Origin: a halophilic archaeon J07HX64
GTDB lineage: Archaea; Halobacteriota; Halobacteria; Halobacteriales; Haloarculaceae
DNA length: 22,757 bases
NCBI GenBank assembly: GCA_000416085.1
Contig: KE356579.1
Coordinates: 436,142-458,898, forward strand
Direction: 5' to 3'
Made by a program: the position numbers and the translations under genes. Shown piece by piece: positions 9,543 to 16,332 of the stretch (position 1 is the stretch's first letter; the number at the start of each line of letters is the position of its first letter). The notes under the pieces are model-generated. The model made no database searches and had not been told where the DNA came from. It saw nothing but the letters and a program-made list of their open reading frames with translations.

Positions 9543-9572
9543 TTTGATCTGTGCCGGTTTGATCTGTGCCGG
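9543..9572 (+). repeat. Two exact 15-bp tandem copies upstream of endA
   Basis: TTTGATCTGTGCCGG occurs at 9543-9557 and again at 9558-9572 with no mismatch. It lies in non-coding DNA 64-93 nt upstream of the endA start. It could be a duplicated regulator site or a slippage product. Confidence 0.85.
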
Positions 9573-9605
9573 TCGCTCGACGCGTTGGTTGTGGAGACCA
9601 CGGCG

Positions 9606-9613
9606 TTTTTGCC
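9606..9613 (+). promoter_or_regulatory. Possible TATA element of endA
   Basis: TTTTTGCC is centred about 27 nt before the ATG at 9636, a spacing that fits a leaderless transcript. The sequence match to a TATA box is weak. It supports choosing 9636 over the upstream GTG at 9585. Confidence 0.35.
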
Positions 9614-9635
9614 GGTCAGGGCCCCTCATAAGGAC

Positions 9636-10679
9636 ATGAACATCATGTTCGACGGAGAGCGGGTGCGGGCCGGTACCGAGGCCCGCGAGCGGTTCTACGA
9701 CTCTCGCGGGTACGGTCGGCCCCGCGGGGGTGATCTCGAACTCGCGCCGGTCGAGGCTGCCCATCTCCTGTTCCGGGGCGATATCGAGCACGTGCCCGAC
9801 CACCAGGGTCGTGCGCTGGATTTCGGTGGCTTTCTCACCTCGACGGCCGTCTCTGAGGTCTCCTTTCTGGTCTACAAGGAGCTCCGTGACCGCGGATTCT
9901 ACCTCTCGCCGGCCCGTCCGGCCGACACCGACGGCGAGTTTGCCGTCTATCCGCGGGGGCAGGGGCCCTGGGACGACGAGGTTGCCTACCGGGTGCGTGC
10001 GGTCAGCGAGCGCGAGTCCGTTCCGGCCGGGGAGCTCCGTGCGCTGGTCGGGCGTGCCGCGGCCGACGGCGCAACGGGTGTACTCGCCGTCGTCGACGAG
10101 GAGAGCGAGGTGACGTATCTCGAACTGACGGAACCGGCCGTCGAGGGCGAGACCGACCACGACCTGCCGCGGGTCGCGGGACGGTTGCTCTCGGACCGGG
10201 TGCTGGTGTCGGACCCGCCGACGGCGCTGTACGAGCGTGCGTTCTACGGCCAGCAGGTCGACCCCGAGGGGCTGGTTCAGCTCTCGCTGGTGGAGGCTGC
10301 GTCCCTCGCCGACCGCGACCTGCTCGCCCTCGAGGATGTGGGCGACCCCGGGGCGGCGCTCCGCGAGCGTGGCAGGGCCGTCGAGGGCGACCGCTTCGAC
10401 CGCCGGCTACGCACCTACAGCACACTCCGGGGGGACGGTGTCGTCCCGAAAACGGGGTTCAAGTTCGGCGCCGACTTCCGGACATACGCCGATGTCGAAT
10501 CTGTCGACCAGTTGGGTCACTCGGAGCTGCTGGTCCGGGTAGTGCCCGCTGGGCACGTGTTCGCGCCGCGAGACCTAGCCCTCGACGTGCGACTGGCACA
10601 CGGTGTCCGCAAGCGGATGCTGTTCGGGCTCGTCGGCGACTCCATCGTGTGGCTCGCCGCCGAGCGGTTGACGCCCTGA
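9636..10679 (+). CDS. endA: tRNA-splicing endonuclease EndA (duplicated-repeat form)
   Basis: A 347-residue archaeal splicing endonuclease, which cuts introns from tRNA precursors at the bulge-helix-bulge motif. The length is twice that of the short form, as in homodimeric EndA with an inactive N-terminal and an active C-terminal repeat. In the C-terminal repeat Y284 (FRTYADV), H295 (LGHSELLV) and K326 (HGVRKRMLF) are the expected Tyr-His-Lys catalytic triad. PKTGFKFGADFRTY is the usual core. The first repeat has FLVYKELRDRGFYL followed by FAVYPRG but lacks a full triad. The start at 9636 gives the family N-terminus and a TATA-like element at the right distance; the ATG at 9645 is also possible. 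A G/C hairpin follows 22 nt after the stop. Confidence 0.92.
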   Translation: MNIMFDGERVRAGTEARERFYDSRGYGRPRGGDLELAPVEAAHLLFRGDIEHVPDHQGRALDFGGFLTSTAVSEVSFLVYKELRDRGFYLSPARPADTDGEFAVYPRGQGPWDDEVAYRVRAVSERESVPAGELRALVGRAAADGATGVLAVVDEESEVTYLELTEPAVEGETDHDLPRVAGRLLSDRVLVSDPPTALYERAFYGQQVDPEGLVQLSLVEAASLADRDLLALEDVGDPGAALRERGRAVEGDRFDRRLRTYSTLRGDGVVPKTGFKFGADFRTYADVESVDQLGHSELLVRVVPAGHVFAPRDLALDVRLAHGVRKRMLFGLVGDSIVWLAAERLTP

Positions 10680-10701
10680 CCGGGTCTGTGAGAGACTCCT
10701 A

Positions 10702-10714
10702 CCCCCGGAGGGGG
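10702..10714 (+). terminator. Hairpin after endA
   Basis: CCCCC (10702-10706), loop GGA and GGGGG (10710-10714) form a short strong stem 22 nt after the endA stop. No T tract follows. A 3'-end role is plausible. Confidence 0.4.
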
Positions 10715-10725
10715 ACAACACACCT

Positions 10726-11074
10726 GTGGGCGAGAACGGCTCTGTCGAGACACTGCGCGAGATAATCGTGACAACTACACCCGGCAGATTCTCGCGACAC
10801 TGAGCGAGGCGTCCCGCTCAAAAAAACTGGCGAGCTGTGTGACATCTCGCTGTCGGCCGTCTACCGCCGGCTCGACCAACTCGAAACTCACAATATTGTG
10901 ATGAGTCGTACCGATGTCGGCGAGGACGGCAACGAGTTCAGACTCCACGAGTGCAACCTCGAGCGTATCGTCATCTCACTCGACGACGAGTACGAGTACA
11001 ACGTGCGCATCTACCGTCGGCAGAAGCTGCCTGGCCGCTTCTCACAGCTCTGGGACGAGCTGCGGGTCGAGTAA
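10726..11074 (+). pseudogene. Frameshifted winged-helix transcription regulator
   Basis: Three frames together read as one haloarchaeal wHTH protein. Frame 1 from a GTG at 10726 gives GENGSVETLREII. Frame 3 from about 10767 gives RDNYTRQILATLSEASRSKK. Frame 2 from about 10826 gives TGELCDISLSAVYRRLDQLE, then a wing (HNIVMSRTDVGEDGNEFRLH), then a C-terminal tail ending in a TAA at 11072-11074. The middle and last parts are clearly the same domain: a first helix, then the recognition helix LSAVYRRLDQL. The second break is at an A7 run (10820-10826), and one more A restores the frame. The first break needs one base before 10768. Codon use stays haloarchaeal throughout, so decay is recent or the breaks are sequence errors. 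No annotatable full-length frame exists. Confidence 0.72.
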
Positions 11075-11097
11075 CCGGTGAGCGGTCCCCCTGTCTT

Positions 11098-11113
11098 CGG
11101 CCGGGTCCGGCCG
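11098..11113. terminator. Hairpin between convergent regulator remnant and histidine kinase
   Basis: CGGCCGG (11098-11104) and CCGGCCG (11107-11113) pair perfectly with a 2-base spacer. It sits in the 73-nt gap between two convergent genes and is symmetrical, so it could mark the 3' end of either. No T tract is present on either side. Confidence 0.4.
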
Positions 11114-11147
11114 GTTGGCTGCCGGGTAGCCCGGACACAGTCACCGG

Positions 11148-12833
11148 TCAGGTGAGAGTCGCCTGTCCGGCGACGGGGAACTCGAGGGTGACGACGTTGC
11201 CGTGTGGACCCGTCTCGAAGGAGATACTCCCACCGGCGGTTCTGACACTCCAGTAGGCGAGCCAGAGACCGATGCTGCTGCCGTGGCGGAGCGAGCTCTC
11301 GGAGCCGGACTCGATCACCGCGAACTCCGTTTCGGGGATCTCCGGCCCGTCGTCCTCGACCCGGACACAGACCGCCCTGTCGGTCTGCCGTACGCTAACC
11401 CGGACGTGTGGCTCCGCCCCGTCGTTGTGGACGATAGCGTTCTCGATGACGTTCTCCACGGGGATATCGAACAGCGCGGGGTCCTGCAGGGCGGCCGTAC
11501 ACCCCGACGGGAGCTCACGGTCGACCGAGGCGTCCGGGTGTTCCTCGGCGAACCGGTCACAGAGCGCCACCAGCCGCTCGTGTACGTCGACCGGAACAGT
11601 GTCCGTGTTCTCGCCGCGCTCGATGCGGGTGATGAGGCGGCTCTTCTCGCTCAGGTTCATCAGCTCCTCGGTCGTGTCGACAATCTGCCTGGCCTCGGGG
11701 TGCCCGCCGTTCTGCGCGAGCTGTTCGGCGTGGGCGCGTATCACAGACATATCGTTTCTGAGGTTGTGCCGGAGCACGCGCTGGGTCACCTCGAGGCGCT
11801 GTTCGTACCGGTTCCGGTCGGTTACCCGCCGGAGCGAGACGACGTGTCCGAGCCCCTCGCCGGAGCTATCGGTCAACTCGGCACACCGCAGGTCGTAACT
11901 CTGTTGTCTGCCCTCGACGGTGGCGGTGAGTGTCCGGCCGTCGAGCCAGCCGGTCGGCTCCCCGCTCTCGTCGCCCTCGAACAGCGCCGTGACGGGGCGA
12001 CCGACCGGCGAGTCGGTCCCGAGCACCTGCCGGGCAACCCTGTTCGCGTCGACCACCTCGCCGTCGGTGTCGAGCACGAGCATCCCGTCACCCATCTCGT
12101 TGAGTACGTGCCGGCGGGCCACCGGAGCCCGGGTGAGCAGGTCGAACCTGAAAAACGCCATCCCCACCAGCACACCCGTGACGACAAACGTGAACGGTGT
12201 CGGGTCGAGCGCGGGGAACGGTCCAAAGGAGAGCCCGGAGATGAACGCCATGTTCGCGCTCATCGGCACAACAGCAGCGAGCATCAACAGCACGGTCTGT
12301 CTCCGGTAGACCGTCGGATTCCGGAGAAACACGTAGAACAGCACGCCGAGCCCGGCGGTGATAGCGAGATACGACCAGACGACGTGCCCGTACATCACCG
12401 GGCCGAACGTCGGGTCCAGCATCGGGCCGACGACAGTGTCGGTCAGGCTGAGCTCCCGCCAGACCAGGTCGTGGACGGGGTTGGTAAGCGTGAGCAGCGC
12501 GAATCCGACCGGTTCGGCAAGCAGTGCCGCCTCGACCGGCCGGGTCAGCCACCCACCCCGGCCGCTGTACGTGACCGCGAACAGCAGCCACACCACCGGT
12601 ATCGACCCCCCGACCGCGACACCCAGCCGCTGCCAGAGCTGCTGGACCCCCTCGCCCGGGAAGCCGAGCTGGATTGCGTACATCGCCGACCAGCCCGTGG
12701 CCGCGAGCAACAGAGCGATAAACAGTGTCGCCCCCCGCTCGTCGCGGTACTCGCAGATCCGTATCGCTATGGCGAGCGAAATCCCGGCTGCCCCGAACGC
12801 GAGAAACGAGTACAGTGTGGGCTGCCAAGGCAC
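11148..12833 (-). CDS. 7TM-PAS sensor histidine kinase
   Basis: A 561-residue membrane sensor kinase. Residues about 1-230 hold seven hydrophobic segments of the histidine-kinase 7TM type. A PAS domain (about 243-335) begins LNEMGDGMLVLDTDGEVVDAN. The phospho-acceptor H356 is in RVLRHNLRNDMSVI. The N-box is around VENVIENAIVHN (459-470), the G1 box is DDGPEIP (494-500) and the G2 box GSSIGLWLAYW (518-528). It should autophosphorylate H356 and pass the phosphate to a response regulator, but none is encoded nearby, so it is an orphan kinase. The start is a GTG at 12833 with a TATA-like element about 29 nt upstream. The neighbour aCPSF1 is divergent, and I see no functional link. Confidence 0.88.
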   Translation of the reverse strand: MPWQPTLYSFLAFGAAGISLAIAIRICEYRDERGATLFIALLLAATGWSAMYAIQLGFPGEGVQQLWQRLGVAVGGSIPVVWLLFAVTYSGRGGWLTRPVEAALLAEPVGFALLTLTNPVHDLVWRELSLTDTVVGPMLDPTFGPVMYGHVVWSYLAITAGLGVLFYVFLRNPTVYRRQTVLLMLAAVVPMSANMAFISGLSFGPFPALDPTPFTFVVTGVLVGMAFFRFDLLTRAPVARRHVLNEMGDGMLVLDTDGEVVDANRVARQVLGTDSPVGRPVTALFEGDESGEPTGWLDGRTLTATVEGRQQSYDLRCAELTDSSGEGLGHVVSLRRVTDRNRYEQRLEVTQRVLRHNLRNDMSVIRAHAEQLAQNGGHPEARQIVDTTEELMNLSEKSRLITRIERGENTDTVPVDVHERLVALCDRFAEEHPDASVDRELPSGCTAALQDPALFDIPVENVIENAIVHNDGAEPHVRVSVRQTDRAVCVRVEDDGPEIPETEFAVIESGSESSLRHGSSIGLWLAYWSVRTAGGSISFETGPHGNVVTLEFPVAGQATLT

Positions 12834-12857
12834 CGGAATGTAGTTGCCGTTTCGCGG

Positions 12858-12867
12858 ACATAAACGT
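12858..12867 (-). promoter_or_regulatory. TATA-like element of the histidine kinase gene
   Basis: ACGTTTATGT on the minus strand is centred about 29 nt before the GTG start at 12833, giving a leader of only a few bases. The ATG inside this element is in another frame. Confidence 0.4.
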
Positions 12868-12994
12868 TCTGGGCCTCCTCTTATCCTCTGAAAACGGGCT
12901 CTGTCGGTCGAACCGAGACTCTGTGGTAGCGTCTACGAACCGACGACAACGACGTAACTCTGGTCCTGTGGGGGTGGTCACATTGTGACCCTCT

Positions 12995-13021
12995 CTTGGC
13001 GGACATCCGTTCTTTGCCAAG
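12995..13021. promoter_or_regulatory. Nested inverted repeat next to the aCPSF1 TATA box
   Basis: CTTGGC (12995-13000) and GCCAAG (13016-13021) are exact inverted copies. Between them CGGACATCCG (13000-13009) is itself a 4+4 palindrome. The right arm ends 3 nt before the TATA box at 13024, where a BRE element or an operator would lie. It may be a regulator site for aCPSF1, or partly chance. Confidence 0.35.
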
Positions 13022-13023
13022 GC

Positions 13024-13031
13024 TTTTATAA
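13024..13031 (+). promoter_or_regulatory. TATA box of aCPSF1
   Basis: TTTTATAA is a strong TATA match. Transcription should begin near 13053-13058, leaving a leader of about 115 nt before the ATG at 13169. I see no TATA-like element at the leaderless distance from that ATG. Most other genes in this window appear to have very short leaders, so this one is unusual. Confidence 0.6.
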
Positions 13032-13091
13032 TCCGCAACAGTAATCTGACACACCGGTTTTCCGGACCCGCTCGTCCGGAGCTGAGACGTT

Positions 13092-13166
13092 ATGAGCAGT
13101 ACCACAAACACGGCAATCAGGTTCGTATCCTGCCAGCAACGCGACGAGCGAGAACACACAGTTTAG
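13092..13166 (+). CDS. Candidate 24-codon upstream ORF in the aCPSF1 leader
   Basis: An ATG at 13092 opens 24 codons (starting MSSTTNTAIRFV) and ends at a TAG at 13164-13166, two bases before the aCPSF1 ATG. It would be the first start codon on the mRNA, about 35 nt from the predicted transcription start. Its third-position G/C is only moderate, so it does not look like a conserved protein gene. If translated it could act as a leader peptide or couple translation to aCPSF1. I do not recognise the peptide. Confidence 0.25.
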   Translation: MSSTTNTAIRFVSCQQRDEREHTV

Positions 13167-13168
13167 TC

Positions 13169-15094
13169 ATGAGCGCAGTAGAGAACCGACTTGAAGAGAT
13201 GCGAACGACGATTGAACAGGAGATACCGAGTGACATTACTATCACGGAGGTCCGCTACGAGGGGCCGGAGTTGGTCATCTACACGCGGGATCCAAAGCAG
13301 TTCGCGAGCGACGGTGACCTCGTGCGGCGACTCGCCTCGACACTCCGCAAGCGGATCACCGTCCGGCCGGACCCGGCGGTGCTCTCCCAGCCCGACCGGG
13401 CCCGGGAGGAGATTCTCGAGGTCGTTCCCGAGGACGCGGGTGTGACCGACCTGGATTTCCACATCGACACCGGCGAGGTGGTGGTTGAGGCGGAGAAACC
13501 GGGGATGGTCATCGGCCGGCACGGCGCGACGCTCCGGAATATCAGACAGGAGGTGGGTTGGACACCCGAGGTCGTCCGGACACCCCCGATCGAGTCCGCG
13601 ACGGTCAAAAACGTCCGGAACTTCCTCAAACAGGAGCGTGACGAGCGCCGGGACATCCTGGAACGGATCGGTCGCCAGATTCACCGCGAGGAGATGTCCG
13701 ACGACGAGTGGGTGCGTATCACCACGCTCGGGTGCTGTCGCGAGGTGGGGCGGGCGGCGTTTGTAATCTCGACTCCCGAGACACGGGTGCTCGTCGACTG
13801 TGGCGACAAACCCGGTGCCGAGGACGATGTCCCCTACCTGCAGGTGCCCGAGGCGCTCGGGGCCGGAGCGAACACTCTCGACGCGGTCGTGTTGACCCAC
13901 GCACACCTCGATCACTCCGCGTTTGTCCCGCTGCTTTTCAAGTACGGCTACGACGGTCCGATTTACACGACAGAGCCAACGCGGGACCTGATGGGGCTGC
14001 TCACGCTCGATTACCTCGATGTCGCCGGAAAGGAGGGTCGGACACCACCGTACGACTCCGGGATGGTCCGGGAGGCGATCAAACACACCGTTCCGCTGGA
14101 GTACGGCAACGTGACCGATATCGCGCCGGATATAAAGCTGACACTCCACAACGCGGGACACATCCTCGGGTCGTCAATCGCACACTTCCACGTCGGTGAC
14201 GGCCTGTACAACATCGCCTTCTCCGGCGATATCCACTACCGGGACACCCGCCTGTTCAACGGCGCGGTAAACGACTTCCCGCGGGTGGAGACGCTGGTGC
14301 TCGAATCGACCTACGGCGGGCGCAACGACTACCAGACCGACCAGGAGGACTCCGAGCGCAAACTCAAACACGTTATCCGGAACACACTCGAACGCGACGG
14401 GACGGTGCTCGTGCCGGCGTTCGCGGTCGGTCGGTCACAGGAGATAATGCTCGTTCTGGAGGAGGCGATGCGGGAGGGTGAGATCCCGGAGGTGCCGGTC
14501 CATCTCGACGGGATGATCTGGGAGGCAACGGCGATTCACACCACCTACCCGGAGTATCTCCGCGACGAGTTGCGCGAACGCATCTTCCACGAGGACGCAA
14601 ACCCGTTTCTCGCGGAGCAGTTCAACCACATCGACGCCGGCGAGGACGAGCGCCAGGACGTCGCCGACAGCGGTCCCTCCATCGTGCTCTCGACCTCCGG
14701 GATGATGGAGGGCGGACCAATAATGTCCTGGCTCGAACATCTCGGGGGTGACCCAAAGTCGACGCTCGCGTTTGTCGGCTACCAGGCACAGGGGACACTC
14801 GGTCAGCGGATTCAGAACGGTCGCCGCGAGATTCCGATCGGCAACGGCTACGGTCGGGGCCGGTCGAACAGTCTCAGTCTGGAGATGCAGGTTGAGACTG
14901 TCGACGGGTTCTCCGGTCACGCCGACCGCCAGGGTCTCGAGAACTTTGTCCGCACGATGAACCCTCGCCCGGAGAAGGTGCTCTGTGTCCACGGCGACGA
15001 GTCCTCGACACAGGACCTCTCCTCGGCGCTCTACCACGAGTTCAATATGCGCACGTTCGCGCCGAAGAACCTCGAGACGTTTCGTTTCATCTGA
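13169..15094 (+). CDS. fttA: aCPSF1/FttA transcription-termination ribonuclease
   Basis: A 641-residue archaeal CPSF73-like protein (aCPSF1, also FttA), which cleaves nascent RNA and ends transcription in archaea. Residues about 1-70 and 75-140 are two KH-type RNA-binding domains, the second with VIGRHG at 114-119. The metallo-beta-lactamase domain starts near 183 with CCREVGRAAFV. Its metal site has HAHLDH (244-249), H331 in AGHILGSS and D354 in FSGD. The inserted beta-CASP domain follows LESTYGG (379-384). SGHAD and VHGD near the C-terminus supply the last metal ligands. Length and order are typical and complete. It has its own promoter and a long leader with a short upstream ORF. It is convergent with the M48 protease gene, with paired hairpins between. 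Confidence 0.94.
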   Translation: MSAVENRLEEMRTTIEQEIPSDITITEVRYEGPELVIYTRDPKQFASDGDLVRRLASTLRKRITVRPDPAVLSQPDRAREEILEVVPEDAGVTDLDFHIDTGEVVVEAEKPGMVIGRHGATLRNIRQEVGWTPEVVRTPPIESATVKNVRNFLKQERDERRDILERIGRQIHREEMSDDEWVRITTLGCCREVGRAAFVISTPETRVLVDCGDKPGAEDDVPYLQVPEALGAGANTLDAVVLTHAHLDHSAFVPLLFKYGYDGPIYTTEPTRDLMGLLTLDYLDVAGKEGRTPPYDSGMVREAIKHTVPLEYGNVTDIAPDIKLTLHNAGHILGSSIAHFHVGDGLYNIAFSGDIHYRDTRLFNGAVNDFPRVETLVLESTYGGRNDYQTDQEDSERKLKHVIRNTLERDGTVLVPAFAVGRSQEIMLVLEEAMREGEIPEVPVHLDGMIWEATAIHTTYPEYLRDELRERIFHEDANPFLAEQFNHIDAGEDERQDVADSGPSIVLSTSGMMEGGPIMSWLEHLGGDPKSTLAFVGYQAQGTLGQRIQNGRREIPIGNGYGRGRSNSLSLEMQVETVDGFSGHADRQGLENFVRTMNPRPEKVLCVHGDESSTQDLSSALYHEFNMRTFAPKNLETFRFI

Positions 15095-15124
15095 GCCGAT
15101 CCTCCTGGTATCTGTGTTTTCTAC

Positions 15125-15166
15125 CCCGACAGGGACACTGTCGGGTCATGTTGGGTCGAGTGTCCC
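15125..15166. terminator. Two mutually exclusive hairpins between convergent genes
   Basis: Hairpin one pairs CCCGACAG (15125-15132) with CTGTCGGG (15138-15145) around a 5-base loop. Hairpin two pairs GGGACACT (15132-15139) with AGTGTCCC (15159-15166) around 19 bases. Both stems are perfect over 8 bp. They share bases 15132 and 15138-15139, so only one can form fully at a time. A short TTTT run precedes them at about 15117-15120. They lie 30-72 nt past the aCPSF1 stop and 37-79 nt past the M48 stop, and may serve both transcripts. Confidence 0.5.
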
Positions 15167-15203
15167 CTGCTCTCGGGCCCACCGGCGTCGGTTCGACAGA
15201 CCG

Positions 15204-16139
15204 TCAGCGGACCGGGATGCGCTCGAACTGTTTGGGTGCCCGGTTAGAGCGCTCGAGCAACCGGTCAACACGCCGGTCGAGCGGCGGGTGTGTCGAGAGC
15301 AGTTCGTGTCGGTCCTCCTCCTCGTGGGTGTACAGCAGCGAGAACAGCCCCGAGCGAGGCTCTTTTGCACGGTGGATCTTGACAAGTCCCCGGGCGAGGG
15401 CCGCCGGTCTGCCGGTGATGTCGGCGGCCCGGCGGTCGGCGGCGTACTCCCGGTGGCGCGAGTAGGCCAGGTATCCGAGTGTGAGCAGGCTGAGGACGGC
15501 GCCGACGGTGAGCATCAGCGCCCACTGAACCAGTTCAACCAGGCCGGGGCGCTCACCCGGCCGCCCGGCGAACCAGCCTGCCGCACGGTCGAGACCGGCG
15601 ACAAACAACACCACCGGCAACAGGAGCAACGAGACCAGACCGGTGATGGTCCGCACCACCGTGATGGCGAGTGTGTTCAGCAGGGCGTCGTGGCTCTCCA
15701 CGTGGGCGAGTTCGTGAGCGAGCACCCCCTCGAGTTCGTCGACCGTGAGTAGCTGTAGCAGACTCCGGTCGAGCACCACCGCGCCCCGGCGCGGGCCGCC
15801 GAGTGACAGCGCGTTCGGTGCCCCGAGATCTGTGACCAGCAACGGCGGTTTCCCGGCGTCCATCGAGTCGACCAGCGCGTCCAGTCGGCGGTGTAGCTCC
15901 GGGGCACGCCTGCGCGGGAGCTCCTCTGCCTGCAGGCTGGCGACGAGTCTGACCGTTCCGGCGCGGTAACCCAGATACGCGGTGACCACCACTCCAACGG
16001 TGAGCGCGAGCACAGTCGGAACCAGCCCCGGTGGGTTCGCGGCCAGCCACCGCAACACCGCGAGCCCTGCCAGCGCGATGGCTGTGTACACTGCGAGTAT
16101 CACCAGCCCGACCAGCGACATAACGAAACGAGATGTCAC
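15204..16139 (-). CDS. HtpX-like M48 membrane zinc metalloprotease
   Basis: A 311-residue integral membrane protease of peptidase family M48. Two N-terminal transmembrane helices (about 7-30 and 40-58) precede a cytoplasmic part with the zinc motif HELAH (142-146). Two more hydrophobic helices follow (about 160-183 and 203-227), then the third ligand E231 in SRHREYAADR. This order matches HtpX-type proteases that degrade misfolded membrane proteins. THPPLDRRVDRL near the C-terminus is also usual for the family. The GTG at 16139 and the ATG at 16121 each have a TATA-like element about 25 nt upstream, so the start is open by six codons. It stands alone and convergent to aCPSF1. A role in membrane quality control is inferred from the family. 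Confidence 0.87.
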   Translation of the reverse strand: MTSRFVMSLVGLVILAVYTAIALAGLAVLRWLAANPPGLVPTVLALTVGVVVTAYLGYRAGTVRLVASLQAEELPRRRAPELHRRLDALVDSMDAGKPPLLVTDLGAPNALSLGGPRRGAVVLDRSLLQLLTVDELEGVLAHELAHVESHDALLNTLAITVVRTITGLVSLLLLPVVLFVAGLDRAAGWFAGRPGERPGLVELVQWALMLTVGAVLSLLTLGYLAYSRHREYAADRRAADITGRPAALARGLVKIHRAKEPRSGLFSLLYTHEEEDRHELLSTHPPLDRRVDRLLERSNRAPKQFERIPVR

Positions 16140-16332
16140 AGTCTATACTACGCCGAGGGTAAACAAAACCCCTGCTCTCTTTTTTTCTCCGCTCTCACCA
16201 GCGCCGCACGACCCGCGTCGGGCATGGGCATCGGGCGGACAGACGCCGCACGAGGCGCGGGTGTGAACTGCTCGGAGCTCCCGGCCGGGCACAGACATCG
16301 GACAGACAGACACCGTATCGCCGCCTCGCCGT

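Noticed and set aside
10818..10829. Programmed -1 frameshifting as the full explanation of the regulator remnant
   Set aside because: The A7 site is suitable, but another break near 10768 and the lack of a start in the middle frame mean one programmed shift is not enough.
11202..12863. A 553-codon open frame antisense to the histidine kinase
   Set aside because: It mirrors a confident kinase gene, and the translation is low-complexity and rich in Arg, Pro and Glu. It is a codon-bias shadow.
16202..16259. Two similar 16-bp GC-rich segments (16202-16217 and 16244-16259)
   Set aside because: Two mismatches, pure GC composition and no link to a gene feature; likely compositional.
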